30,334 bases of DNA from Bacillota bacterium (GTDB lineage: Bacteria; Bacillota; Bacilli; Lactobacillales; Streptococcaceae): contig JAJXWC010000006.1 of assembly GCA_021781855.1 (NCBI GenBank), positions 1 through 30,334 on the forward strand. The letters are read 5' to 3'. Positions 17,205 through 25,766 of the stretch are shown here, piece after piece (positions within the stretch are counted from its first letter, which is position 1; every line of letters begins with the position of its first letter). Under the pieces are notes generated by a model. It was not told where the DNA came from. It ran no database searches and worked only from the letters and a program-made list of their open reading frames with translations. Both the position numbers and the translations under genes were made by a program.

Positions 17205-17816
17205 ATGATTGTCATCATTGACTATAAAGTCGGAAATCTCCAAAGTGTCCAAGCAGCGTTCAAGCGCCTCGGTATGGAAACGGTTGTGTCGCGCGACCAT
17301 CAGCTTATTAGACAGGCGAAAGCCCTTGTGCTCCCTGGCGTTGGCGCCTTTCCTACCGCCATGTCCAACCTTGAAGCGTTTGACCTCATTGATATTCTAA
17401 ATGAACGTGCCGCAGCAGATGTCCTTATTTTAGGCATTTGTCTTGGGATGCAGGTTCTCTTTGAGAAGGGTACAGAAAATGGTGAAACAACTGGTTTGGG
17501 ACTCCTAAAAGGCACCGTTAATCTGATTTCTACCGAAGAAAAGCTACCGCACATGGGCTGGAATCAATTACATCTGACTGGAAATCACCCACTTACACAA
17601 AAGATTCAAGAGCATGATGAAGTTTATTTTGTCCACTCTTATGCCGCAGATTGCCCTACGTCTGAAATTCTTGCTAGCACAGACTATGGGAACACTCAAA
17701 TTCCTGCTATCGTCGGCAAAGATAATGTTATGGGGTGTCAATTTCACCCAGAAAAATCGGGGAAAATCGGTCAGCTTATTCTTACAGCTTTTAAGGAGAT
17801 GATAGAATGTTTATAA
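17205..17816 (+). CDS. hisH: Imidazole glycerol phosphate synthase, glutaminase subunit
   Basis: This 203-residue class I glutamine amidotransferase hydrolyses glutamine and channels ammonia to HisF. The catalytic nucleophile is C79 in GICLGMQ, and the His-Glu pair is in GCQFHPEKSG near the C-terminus. The N-terminal IVIIDYKVGNLQSV and LPGVGAFPTAM are typical. The AAGGAG RBS is downstream of repeat copy 4. Its last ten bases overlap hisA. Confidence 0.97.
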   Translation: MIVIIDYKVGNLQSVQAAFKRLGMETVVSRDHQLIRQAKALVLPGVGAFPTAMSNLEAFDLIDILNERAAADVLILGICLGMQVLFEKGTENGETTGLGLLKGTVNLISTEEKLPHMGWNQLHLTGNHPLTQKIQEHDEVYFVHSYAADCPTSEILASTDYGNTQIPAIVGKDNVMGCQFHPEKSGKIGQLILTAFKEMIECL

Positions 17817-18547
17817 TCCCAGCAATCGACCTTCAAAACGGAGAAGCCGTTCGTCTTTACAAGGGTGATTACAATCAAAAAACGATATACAGTAAAGAGC
17901 CTGAAAAGCTCGCCCAAAAATTCGAACAGATGGGGGCTCAGTATCTGCATATTGTCGACCTTGACGGCGCAAAAAATGGAACTACGACTAATCTTGAAAC
18001 CATTAGACAAATTAGACGCTCAACTAACTTGAAAATTCAAGTCGGTGGTGGTATTCGTACAGAAGAAACGGTTGGACTTTATCTAGAAAAAATTGGTATA
18101 AATCGTGTCATACTTGGCACTGCAGCGCTTCAAAATCTTGATTTTCTAGCAAAGCTACTTAAGAAATATGGACCAGAAAAAATTGTGGTCGGTGTTGATA
18201 TCAAAAATGGCTACGTCTCGACGAGCGGTTGGCTAGAAACCAGCGAAATTCCTTATCTGAGCTTTATCCAGCAGCTTGAAAAAATCGGTGTCAGATACAC
18301 GGTTATTACTGATATTTCAAAAGATGGTACGCTTACAGGACCGAATTTTAATCTTTATGCTGAAATTAAAAGCCACAGTAAGATTAATTTTGTTGTTTCC
18401 GGTGGAGTGAAAGATAAAAACGATATCGTACAAGCTTTACATAATAATTATTATGCAATAATCATAGGAAAAGCTTATTATGAAGGAAAAATCGACCTAG
18501 AAAGTGAGTTAAAAAATGCTGACGAAACGAATTATCCCTTGTCTTGA
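17807..18547 (+). CDS. hisA: ProFAR isomerase (phosphoribosylformimino-AICAR-P isomerase)
   Basis: This 246-residue (beta/alpha)8 barrel isomerises ProFAR to PRFAR. Signatures are the N-terminal catalytic aspartate in [25 protein letters not shown], the phosphate-binding [11 protein letters not shown], the second catalytic aspartate in VGVDIKNG (about residue 127), and [15 protein letters not shown]. It overlaps hisH by 10 bases and hisF by 32. The 3' part is strikingly AT-rich (15 of 60 bases GC in 18421-18480) compared with hisD. Codon use leans to ATA/AAT there, unlike its upstream neighbours. The function is secure. Confidence 0.95.
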   Translation: MFIIPAIDLQNGEAVRLYKGDYNQKTIYSKEPEKLAQKFEQMGAQYLHIVDLDGAKNGTTTNLETIRQIRRSTNLKIQVGGGIRTEETVGLYLEKIGINRVILGTAALQNLDFLAKLLKKYGPEKIVVGVDIKNGYVSTSGWLETSEIPYLSFIQQLEKIGVRYTVITDISKDGTLTGPNFNLYAEIKSHSKINFVVSGGVKDKNDIVQALHNNYYAIIIGKAYYEGKIDLESELKNADETNYPLS

Positions 18548-19280
18548 TATTAAGGACGGTAAAGTGGTAAAAGGCATCAATTTTGTAGGACTCAAAGCAG
18601 TCGGTGACCCTGTGGAGCTTGCTAAATCCTACGAAAATCAATGTGCCGATGAGATTGTTTTTCTTGATATTACGGCCAGTTATGAAAATCGGGAGATTAT
18701 CACTGAGCTCATTGGTAGAGCTGCTCGTGAACTCTCTATTCCGCTGACCGTTGGTGGCGGCATTCGCACACTGGATGATTTCCGCCGAATTTTAGCCAAT
18801 GGTGCAGATAAAGTTTCAGTCAATAGTGCCGCAATCGCAAGACCTCAGCTTATTACAGAGGCAGCTCAGGAATTCGGCATCCAGTGTGTCGTGGTCGCCA
18901 TTGACGCAAAAGCGCGTGCTCAGGGCGGATATGATGTGTATATCAATGGGGGGCGTGAAAATACAGGCCTCGACCTTGTAAAATGGGTAAAACAATGCGA
19001 AAAATTAGGTGCAGGAGAAATCCTACTCACATCAATGGATAAAGACGGCACCAAATCGGGCTATGACCTGGATATGTTGAATGCCGTTTGTGATGCAGTC
19101 AATATTCCCGTGATTGCGAGTGGTGGCTGTGGTTCTATTCGAGATATTGTTGATGTTTTTAAGCAGACAAAAGCGGACGCTGCGCTCGTTGCCAGTCTTT
19201 TTCACTACGGCAAAGCGACAGTTGACGAAGTAAAAGTAGAGCTTAGCAAAAATCATGTATTAGTTCGTAAATTAACATAA
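18516..19280 (+). CDS. hisF: Imidazole glycerol phosphate synthase, cyclase subunit
   Basis: This 254-residue (beta/alpha)8 barrel partners HisH and uses ammonia to convert PRFAR to imidazole glycerol phosphate and AICAR. The catalytic aspartates are D11 in [15 protein letters not shown] and the one in VVVAIDAKA (about 130). Phosphate-binding loops are [11 protein letters not shown] and SGGCGSI, and [13 protein letters not shown] is the usual family block. It starts inside hisA with a 32-base overlap and only a weak AAGTGAG upstream, so translation is probably coupled. Its last codons run into repeat copy 5. Confidence 0.97.
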   Translation: MLTKRIIPCLDIKDGKVVKGINFVGLKAVGDPVELAKSYENQCADEIVFLDITASYENREIITELIGRAARELSIPLTVGGGIRTLDDFRRILANGADKVSVNSAAIARPQLITEAAQEFGIQCVVVAIDAKARAQGGYDVYINGGRENTGLDLVKWVKQCEKLGAGEILLTSMDKDGTKSGYDLDMLNAVCDAVNIPVIASGGCGSIRDIVDVFKQTKADAALVASLFHYGKATVDEVKVELSKNHVLVRKLT

Positions 19281-19292
19281 AATAAATTATGT
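19275..19292. repeat. ACATAA-N6-TTATGT inverted repeat, copy 5 (hisF-hisIE gap)
   Basis: ACATAA (19275-19280) and TTATGT (19287-19292) have exact half-sites around AATAAA. It overlaps the last codon and the stop of hisF and precedes the hisIE RBS. Confidence 0.8.
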
Positions 19293-19314
19293 AAAATTAT
19301 AAATGGAGAGTAAA

Positions 19315-19953
19315 ATGAAACCAGATTTCAAAAAACAAGCACTGATTCCCGTAATTGTTCAGGATTATCGTACCAAGCAAGTCCTCATGCTTGCTTATAC
19401 TAATGAAGAAGCCTACGAAAAGATGATAACGACAGGTGAGACATGGTTTTATAGTCGTTCGCGTCAAAAACTATGGCACAAGGGGGAGGAATCAGGACAT
19501 TTTCAACATATTAAGGGCATCAAACTTGATTGTGATGCGGATACCTTGCTGATTTTCGTTGAGCAAATTGGTGTTGCCTGCCATACTGGTGCTTATTCTT
19601 GCTTTTTTAATGAAATTCAAGCTTTTGACGACAGTAATATTTTTCAATCACTTGAAGCACTTATTGAAGAACGAAAAATTCAACCAATTGAAAAGTCATA
19701 TACTAACTATTTGCTAGACCAGGGGATTGATAAAGTCTTGAAAAAGGTTGGTGAAGAGGCAAGTGAAGTAATTATTGCTAGTAAAAATCCTGATAAAGCT
19801 GAGCTTATCGGTGAAATGAGTGACTTACTTTATCATCTTTTTGTTTTGATGAATGTCTATGGCGTCAAATTAGAGGAAGTAGAGGCAAAACTTAAAGAAC
19901 GTCATCAAAAAACACAGAATAAAAAGGATTTTCATACTAGAGGAGAATTCTAA
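19315..19953 (+). CDS. hisI: Bifunctional phosphoribosyl-AMP cyclohydrolase / phosphoribosyl-ATP pyrophosphatase
   Basis: This 212-residue HisIE fusion performs steps two and three of the pathway. The N-terminal cyclohydrolase domain (about 1-105) has the metal-binding DCDADTLL at 72-79 and the zinc cysteines in [12 protein letters not shown] (86-97). The C-terminal pyrophosphatase domain (about 107-212) has the MazG-like helices with [12 protein letters not shown] and [13 protein letters not shown]. The ATG at 19315 is chosen because a GGAG (19305-19308) lies six bases before it. The upstream ATG at 19303 overlaps that GGAG. It overlaps hisK by one base (TAATG). Confidence 0.96.
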   Translation: MKPDFKKQALIPVIVQDYRTKQVLMLAYTNEEAYEKMITTGETWFYSRSRQKLWHKGEESGHFQHIKGIKLDCDADTLLIFVEQIGVACHTGAYSCFFNEIQAFDDSNIFQSLEALIEERKIQPIEKSYTNYLLDQGIDKVLKKVGEEASEVIIASKNPDKAELIGEMSDLLYHLFVLMNVYGVKLEEVEAKLKERHQKTQNKKDFHTRGEF

Positions 19954-20738
19954 TGCGTAAAGTTGACTATCATATGCACACTTATTTCTCGGCTGATAGT
20001 GAGGAAAATCCGAGAAATCATGTATTGGAGGCGATTGAAAATGGACTTGAAGAAATCTGTTTTACAGAACATCGAGATTTTCATTTTCCGGGAATGTCTT
20101 TTGATTTAGCAGTATCATCTTATTTCAAAGAAATACGAGCACTTCAGCAAGAATTTGATTCAAAAATTATAATAAAAATTGGATTAGAAATGGGATTGGA
20201 TTCCCGTTTTAAAAAAGAAATCAATGACTTTGTCCATTCTGTACCATTTGATTTTGTGATTGGTTCAGTCCATGAAATTAATGATTGTGAAGTTTATGAC
20301 CATACAGGATATTACGAAGAAAAAAGCAAGCAGCAGGCTCAGCAAATGTATTTTGAAGCTGTTTTAGACTGTATTCGTACCTTCGATTGTTTTAATAGTT
20401 TGGGTCATTTGGATTATGTAGCACGCTATGGTCCTTATGAGGATAAATCAATTGACTTTGAGCAATATGAGGGAATTATCCGCCAGATTGCTAAAGAATT
20501 AGTTGCTAAAAATAAAGGGATGGAAGTTAATACACGCTTGTTTCAACTAAAAAAAACACAAACTTTTTATCATTTCTTTCTTGAGCAGTATGTTAAAGCG
20601 GGAGGAAAGATTGTTACGCTTGGAACAGATAGTCACATTGCCCAACGTGACTGGTCAAGTGTCTCATTGGCTCGTCAACTCATTGCTGATGCTGGTATTA
20701 CTTCGTTATCAACATTTACAAAGCAAATATTAGATTAA
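19953..20738 (+). CDS. hisK: Histidinol-phosphatase, PHP family
   Basis: This 261-residue metal-dependent phosphatase of the PHP superfamily (HisJ/HisK type) converts histidinol phosphate to histidinol, the step missing from the monofunctional HisB. Metal-binding motifs in order are DYHMHTYFSAD (residues 5-15), FTEHRDFHF, the GSVHEIND block, LGHLDYVARYG and, at the end, LGTDSHIAQRDW. A strong AGAGGAG RBS lies in the end of hisI. It is the last gene of the his operon. No convincing terminator was found in the 240 bp that follow. Confidence 0.95.
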   Translation: MRKVDYHMHTYFSADSEENPRNHVLEAIENGLEEICFTEHRDFHFPGMSFDLAVSSYFKEIRALQQEFDSKIIIKIGLEMGLDSRFKKEINDFVHSVPFDFVIGSVHEINDCEVYDHTGYYEEKSKQQAQQMYFEAVLDCIRTFDCFNSLGHLDYVARYGPYEDKSIDFEQYEGIIRQIAKELVAKNKGMEVNTRLFQLKKTQTFYHFFLEQYVKAGGKIVTLGTDSHIAQRDWSSVSLARQLIADAGITSLSTFTKQILD

Positions 20739-20895
20739 ATCCTAAGCGAGGAATTATAAATTAAACCGCTATGCCTAATAATAATCAATGTGATTTTGAA
20801 TACCTGACTTGGCAGTGTTCTATTGATGAATTTGTAAGAATAGAATCAAAAAATTCGATGATAAATTACTTGTCGGGTTTTTTTGATTCAAATTC

Positions 20896-20947
20896 TTGAC
20901 ATTTATTTTAAAAATGATAAAATTAATCATCGTTTACAAACGTAAAC
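20896..20947 (+). promoter_or_regulatory. Promoter and possible operator of the DXS-like gene
   Basis: The promoter is strong: TTGACA (20896-20901), a 16-bp spacer, and TAAAAT (20918-20923) with TG at 20915-20916. Just downstream, over the expected start site, is a perfect inverted repeat GTTTAC-AAAC-GTAAAC (20932-20947), a shape typical of repressor operators. An RBS (GAGGGG) and the ATG follow at about 20965-20979. Confidence 0.75.
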
Positions 20948-20978
20948 TAAAAAACTAATTTTATGAGGGGTAATCAAT

Positions 20979-22754
20979 ATGACAATTTTAGATAAAGTCA
21001 ATCAACCGTCAGATATTAAAAATTTGACAAAAAATGAACTTGAAGAACTTGCAGCAGATGTACGAGCCGCAGTCATTTACCGTGATAGTAAAATAGGGGG
21101 ACATTTAGGTCCAAACCTTGGGGTTGTCGAAATGACCATTGCTCTCCACAGAGTTTTTAATTCACCGGAGGATAAACTCATCTGGGATGTCAGTCATCAA
21201 AGCTATCCCCATAAAATATTGACAGGTCGTAAATCATTCTTCACAGATGAAAATAAACTTGGGGGAACAACAGGTTATACAGACCCATCTGAAAGTGTAC
21301 ATGATTTCATTCGAGTCGGACATACTTCAACATCAATCGCGACGGCTGTAGGCTATGCTATGGCGCGTGATATGAGAGGTGGAAAAGAAAATGTTATAGC
21401 AATTATCGGAGATGGCGCACTTTCAGGCGGCCTTGCTTTTGAAGGGCTGGATGGAGCAGGTGATTTCAACAAGAATCTAATCATCATTGTTAACGATAAC
21501 GAGTGGGCAATTGCCGAAAATCACGGAGGAATTTATCGTCATCTGGCGGAACTCCGCGCAAGTAAAGGAACATCAGCTAATAATATTTTCAAATCATTTG
21601 GTCTAGATTATCGCTATCTTGATGAGGGAAATGACATCCAAAGCTTGATTCACTTGTTTGAATCAGTAAAAGACATCAATCATCCAATCGTTTTACATAT
21701 TCATACCGAAAAAGGACACGGTTATCAGCCAGCTATTGAAAATAAAGAAGCACTCCATCAGGCCTTTGAACCATTTAATGTTGAGACAGGTGAATATTTA
21801 AATAAGACAAAACCAACCCGTAATTATAACGATGTTATCCTTGAATTCATGGATAAAAAGATTGAAGAAGGTGAAAATCTCGTCGCCATCAATGCTGCTA
21901 TTCCCTTTGTCTTTAACCTGAAACAATTTGCCGCAAAACATCCTCAAAATTATGTAGATGGCGGAATCGCTGAGCAATACACCGTTACACTTGGTGGAGC
22001 AATTGCAGCGGCTGGCGGTAGAGCCTTCATTTTTCACGCTGCTACCTTCTTGCAGCGTGCTTATGACCAACTTAGTCATGATGTAGCGTTAAATAAAGAA
22101 CCAGCAATCGTTATTGTACATGGAGGAACCATTGGCGGAGCAAATGATACGCACCAAGGAAGTTTCGCTCTCAGTTTGACATCAAATATTCCAAATATCA
22201 TTGATTTAGCGCCTACAAGTGAAGAAGATTTACTTGCCATGCTCGAATGGGCAAATGCGCAACATGAACATCCAGTAGTCATCCATTTGCCTGAACGTGG
22301 CTTTGAAAATCGTGCCAGCGGCATTACAGATTTCAGTAAAGCAAAGTACCAAATTCTCAAATCGGGCTCAAATGTAGTAATTTTTGGACTTGGAAGTATG
22401 TACAGCCAGGCTGAAAAAGTCGCCGCTGAACTTACAAAATCAGACATTAATGCAACAGTTGTTAATCCACTTTTTACCAACAAAATAGACGAAGAAACCC
22501 TTGCTCAATTAGTTACAAATCATCAAGTTTTTGTAACGATTGAAGATGGAACGTTGGACCGAGGTTTTGGCCAAAAAATCGCTGCAGCGCTTGGAAAATA
22601 TGGGGTAAAATTTCTTACTTTTGGAGCTGAAGCGGAATTCATTGATGCTGTACCAATGGACGAGCTGTATCATCGTTATCATTTGACACCAGAACTTATG
22701 TCTGAAGATATTCTAAAAGCAGTTAAAGCAACAAAAAGTGAAGGTGAATTTTAA
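20979..22754 (+). CDS. 1-deoxy-D-xylulose-5-phosphate synthase-like thiamine diphosphate enzyme
   Basis: This 591-residue transketolase-superfamily enzyme is closest to DXS. The DXS marks are GGHLGPNLGVVEMTIALH (40-57), IWDVSHQSYPHKILTGR (68-84), VGHTSTSIATAVGYAMARD, the ThDP-binding GDG (144-146) through NDNEW (172-176), and HTEKGHGYQPA. The pyrimidine-binding half has GIAEQYTVTLGGA and FLQRAYDQLSHD. Several DXS landmarks are changed. The expected VGPTDGHD region reads LDEGND, the AEQH histidine is tyrosine, and the RYPRG phosphate-binding block reads HLPERG. It may therefore use another acceptor or donor. It is monocistronic, with its own promoter and terminator. Calling it dxs would be an over-annotation in a mevalonate-pathway genus. 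Confidence 0.75.
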   Translation: MTILDKVNQPSDIKNLTKNELEELAADVRAAVIYRDSKIGGHLGPNLGVVEMTIALHRVFNSPEDKLIWDVSHQSYPHKILTGRKSFFTDENKLGGTTGYTDPSESVHDFIRVGHTSTSIATAVGYAMARDMRGGKENVIAIIGDGALSGGLAFEGLDGAGDFNKNLIIIVNDNEWAIAENHGGIYRHLAELRASKGTSANNIFKSFGLDYRYLDEGNDIQSLIHLFESVKDINHPIVLHIHTEKGHGYQPAIENKEALHQAFEPFNVETGEYLNKTKPTRNYNDVILEFMDKKIEEGENLVAINAAIPFVFNLKQFAAKHPQNYVDGGIAEQYTVTLGGAIAAAGGRAFIFHAATFLQRAYDQLSHDVALNKEPAIVIVHGGTIGGANDTHQGSFALSLTSNIPNIIDLAPTSEEDLLAMLEWANAQHEHPVVIHLPERGFENRASGITDFSKAKYQILKSGSNVVIFGLGSMYSQAEKVAAELTKSDINATVVNPLFTNKIDEETLAQLVTNHQVFVTIEDGTLDRGFGQKIAAALGKYGVKFLTFGAEAEFIDAVPMDELYHRYHLTPELMSEDILKAVKATKSEGEF

Positions 22755-22830
22755 AAATATGAAAGATTGGCTGTGACCAGTCTCGTGCAGTCTGTCTCAG
22801 GAACGGTAGTCAAAACATTATACTAAAAGG

Positions 22831-22869
22831 TAGTCGTCAGTTTCGCTAAAAGTTGACGGCTATTTTTTT
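22831..22869 (+). terminator. Intrinsic terminator of the DXS-like gene
   Basis: TAGTCGTCA (22831-22839) pairs with TGACGGCTA (22854-22862), nine pairs with one G-U. A T7 run (22863-22869) follows, 77 bp after the stop codon. Confidence 0.88.
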
Positions 22870-23010
22870 GTTTTTATTATTCAGTACCAATTCGCAAAGT
22901 TTAACGGTGTTTATTCAAGTTTTTTTATAGTGGAAAAAAGACTAACATCTTTCCGAAAAACTATAATTTTCTTGATAAACGTAGATACTCTGATAATTCT
23001 TCCAAAATAA

Positions 23011-23045
23011 AAAAACGGGAAGTTCGCTTGAACTTCTTGTTTTTT
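23011..23045. terminator. Terminator of the kdp operon (minus), possibly bidirectional
   Basis: A 15-bp stem, 23011-23025 with 23030-23044, has loop GCTT and two G-U pairs. Its A/T arms give a U-run for minus-strand transcripts just past the kdpC stop. The remainder of the 293-bp gap to the DXS-like gene (22870-23010) shows no gene or clear signal. Confidence 0.88.
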
Positions 23046-23048
23046 TAT

Positions 23049-23675
23049 TTAGTGAATTAAGTTAAGTTTCTCGGCAATGGCGATATTTACCCCTAACACG
23101 TTGACCGTAGGTTCGCCTAGAAATCCTAGTTGCCGATTTTGTGTGTTTTTATTGACAATTTGTTGTAAATTATCTTTGCTGATACCTGTTGTTTTGACAA
23201 GCTCAGGGATTTGGATTTCAGCGCTTGCTGGTGAAATTTCTGAATCTAGTCCTGATGCTGACGAGGTCATCAAATCTGTTGGAATTTGAGATTTTTTGAT
23301 GGCTGGATTGGCTTGTAAAAAAGATGCCATGTCCTTTTCTATGCGAGTTTTGAGCTCTGGGTTGCTTGGCGCGAGGTTTTGTGAACCTGAAGCTACACCT
23401 TTATATGTTCCATCTGCTTTTTGGGCTGCGGTATAGGTATTATAATTTACAGCGGAAGGCCGACCTTTCATGAAGCGTGTATCGGTAAATTCTTGACCAA
23501 TCAATGATGAACCTACAACTTTTCCATTTAGTTTAATCTGACTGCCGTTAGCTTGCTGAGGAAAAATAAGCTGCCCTAAACCTGTAATCAGTAGGGGGTA
23601 AAATAAACCGCAGATGATAATAAAAACAAATGTGGCCAAAAACGGTGTTTTGAGTTCTGATAGTATTTTTTTCAT
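23049..23675 (-). CDS. kdpC: Potassium-transporting ATPase KdpC subunit
   Basis: This 208-residue accessory subunit of the high-affinity K+ pump KdpFABC has one N-terminal membrane helix (about residues 11-35) and an external domain. Family blocks are GSSLIGQEFTDTRFMKGRPSA, SGSQNLAPSNP and, at the C-terminus, NTQNRQLGFLGEPTVNVLGVNIAI. The ATG at 23675 is chosen because AAGGAG lies about ten bases before it. The frame also opens from an ATG at 23714, but that start would overlap the end of kdpB and has no comparable RBS. It is the last gene of the operon and ends next to the hairpin at 23011-23045. Confidence 0.95.
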   Translation of the reverse strand: MKKILSELKTPFLATFVFIIICGLFYPLLITGLGQLIFPQQANGSQIKLNGKVVGSSLIGQEFTDTRFMKGRPSAVNYNTYTAAQKADGTYKGVASGSQNLAPSNPELKTRIEKDMASFLQANPAIKKSQIPTDLMTSSASGLDSEISPASAEIQIPELVKTTGISKDNLQQIVNKNTQNRQLGFLGEPTVNVLGVNIAIAEKLNLIH

Positions 23676-23703
23676 TTGATTTAATTCTCCTTCCTTTATG
23701 ATT

Positions 23704-25758
23704 TTACAAACCAATCAAATGCAGCAATGGTGCAATGAGTAAATCAATTAGTTTGATTCCGATGAAAGGGGCAATTACTCCTCCTAATCCATAAATGAGC
23801 ATGTTGTGCATGAGCATTTTTTCTGAGCGTTGCGGTTTATATTTTACACCTTTCATAGCAAGTGGAATCAGGATTGGAATGATAATTGCATTGAAAATAA
23901 GCGCCGATAAAATCGCACTGGACGGTGTTGACAGCTTCATGATATTAAGCAGATGCATTTTAGGAATGGCGAGCATAAACATGGCGGGAATGATTGCAAA
24001 ATATTTAGCAATATCATTGGCGATAGAAAAAGTCGTCAAAGCACCTCGTGTGATTAAAAGCTGCTTTCCAATTTCAACAATATCCAGAATTTTTGTCGGG
24101 TCAGAATCCAAATCAACCATATTAGCTGCTTCTTTTGCTGCTGTTGTCCCTGAATTCATAGCAATCCCTACATCAGCCTGAGCGAGAGCTGGAGCATCAT
24201 TGGTTCCATCGCCAGTCATTGCAACAACTTTTCCTTGAGCTTGTTCTTTTTTTATGGCTAAGATTTTATCTTCTGGTTTACATTCTGCAATAAAGCTATC
24301 AACTCCCGCTTCCTGTGCAATCGTAGCAGCAGTTAACGGGTTGTCACCTGTACACATGATTGTTTTAATTCCCATTTCACGTAAACGGGCAAAGCGTTCG
24401 ACTAATCCAGGTTTAATCGTGTCTTTCAGATAAATTACACCTAAAATCTTATTATTTTCTGCTACGGTCAAAGGTGTTCCGCCTGCCGATGAAATTTCGT
24501 CGGTAATAATTTTTAAATCTGGTGGAATTTTGCCAGCTAATTTTTCAACATGAGCAATAATTGCATCTGTGGCACCTTTACGAATAACCGAACCATTGAT
24601 AAAATCAATGCCACTCATGCGTGTTTGTGCTGTGAATTCAACAAAAGTTGCATCTGCAGGAGCGGGAGCGGAAAATTTTCTATTTTGTTCTTCTTCTGCT
24701 AAGTTGACAATAGATTTTCCTTCGGGTGTTGTATCAAAAAGCGAAGTCAGAACTGCCTTTTCTGTCAAATCTTCCAATTTGACATTTTTGACCGGGATAA
24801 ATTTTGCTGCTATTCGATTTCCAAAAGTAATCGTACCTGTTTTATCCAAAATCATGGTATCGACATCGCCGCTAGCTTCCACAGCTTTTCCCGATATGGC
24901 AATAACATTAAAGCGTGTTACGCGGTCCATTCCGGCAATTCCAATTGCTGAGAGCAATCCGCCAATCGTTGTTGGAATTAAACAAACAGTCAATGCAATC
25001 AGAGTAGGCACTGCTAATTTGATATGAACAAAAGCAGCAATAGGGTAAAGTGTCACAATGACAATCAGAAAAATAATAGTCAAACTGACGAGTAAAGTAT
25101 TCAAAGCAATTTCATTTGGTGTTTTTTTGCGAGAAGCTCCTTCAACTAGTGCAATCATTTTATCAAGAAAAGATTCACCTGCATTTGAACTGATTTCAAT
25201 CTTTAACCAATCGCTTGCAACGGTTGTTCCACCTGTAACAGAGGAAAAATCGCCACCAGATTCTTTGACTACTGGTGCTGATTCACCCGTAATCGCTGAT
25301 TCGTCCACAGAAGCAATTCCTTCAACTACTTCACCATCACTTGGGATAAGTTCGCCAGCTTTTACAAGAACAATATCTCCTTTTTTCAATTCGGCTGCAT
25401 CAATAACCTGCTCATCAAATTTGACAGAATGGTCAAATCTGATGAGACGAGCCGTCATATTTTGCTGTGTTTTTTTCAAACTCTCCGCCTGTGCTTTTCC
25501 GCGTCCTTCGGCAACAGATTCAGCAAAATTTGCAAAAAGAATGGTCAAAAATAGGATAAAACTCACGATAATATTGTAAATTCGAGCCGAAGCACTCGTT
25601 GCACCAAATAAATCAGGAAAAACAGATAAAACCAAAGTAATCAGAAATCCAATCTCAACAACGAACATGACTGGATTTTTCATCATATAAACTGGATTAA
25701 GTTTGATAAAAGCGCCCTTCACAGAGCTTTGAAGAATATTATTATTTTTTGTATTCAT
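23704..25758 (-). CDS. kdpB: Potassium-transporting P-type ATPase KdpB
   Basis: This 684-residue P1A-type ATPase is the energising subunit of KdpFABC. Visible elements are the actuator TGES (157-160), the membrane motif [21 protein letters not shown], the phosphorylated aspartate D305 in ILDKTGT, the hinge [18 protein letters not shown], and C-terminal helices ending in LLHLIGL. The serine of TGES, phosphorylated to inhibit the pump at high K+ in E. coli, is conserved. The frame opens from a GTG at 25770, but GTGAGG (25770-25765) best serves the second of two adjacent ATGs, at 25758. The first, at 25761, remains possible. It is separated from kdpA by eight bases. Confidence 0.95.
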   Translation of the reverse strand: MNTKNNNILQSSVKGAFIKLNPVYMMKNPVMFVVEIGFLITLVLSVFPDLFGATSASARIYNIIVSFILFLTILFANFAESVAEGRGKAQAESLKKTQQNMTARLIRFDHSVKFDEQVIDAAELKKGDIVLVKAGELIPSDGEVVEGIASVDESAITGESAPVVKESGGDFSSVTGGTTVASDWLKIEISSNAGESFLDKMIALVEGASRKKTPNEIALNTLLVSLTIIFLIVIVTLYPIAAFVHIKLAVPTLIALTVCLIPTTIGGLLSAIGIAGMDRVTRFNVIAISGKAVEASGDVDTMILDKTGTITFGNRIAAKFIPVKNVKLEDLTEKAVLTSLFDTTPEGKSIVNLAEEEQNRKFSAPAPADATFVEFTAQTRMSGIDFINGSVIRKGATDAIIAHVEKLAGKIPPDLKIITDEISSAGGTPLTVAENNKILGVIYLKDTIKPGLVERFARLREMGIKTIMCTGDNPLTAATIAQEAGVDSFIAECKPEDKILAIKKEQAQGKVVAMTGDGTNDAPALAQADVGIAMNSGTTAAKEAANMVDLDSDPTKILDIVEIGKQLLITRGALTTFSIANDIAKYFAIIPAMFMLAIPKMHLLNIMKLSTPSSAILSALIFNAIIIPILIPLAMKGVKYKPQRSEKMLMHNMLIYGLGGVIAPFIGIKLIDLLIAPLLHLIGL

Positions 25759-25766
25759 CATAAACC

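Noticed and set aside
20843..20889. Inverted repeat GAATCAAAAAA/TTTTTTGATTC as his operon terminator
   Set aside because: The stem is almost all A-T, the loop is about 25 nt and no separate U-run follows the stem. It is too weak to call, and the his operon end remains undefined.
20771..20899. 42-codon frame between hisK and the DXS-like gene
   Set aside because: The nearest AGGA is about 18 bases upstream, too far to act as RBS. The frame ends inside the -35 box of the next promoter, and no family resemblance was recognised.
24569..25027. Plus-strand open frames across kdpB and kdpA
   Set aside because: They are antisense shadows of strongly conserved kdp genes, without RBS or recognisable motifs.
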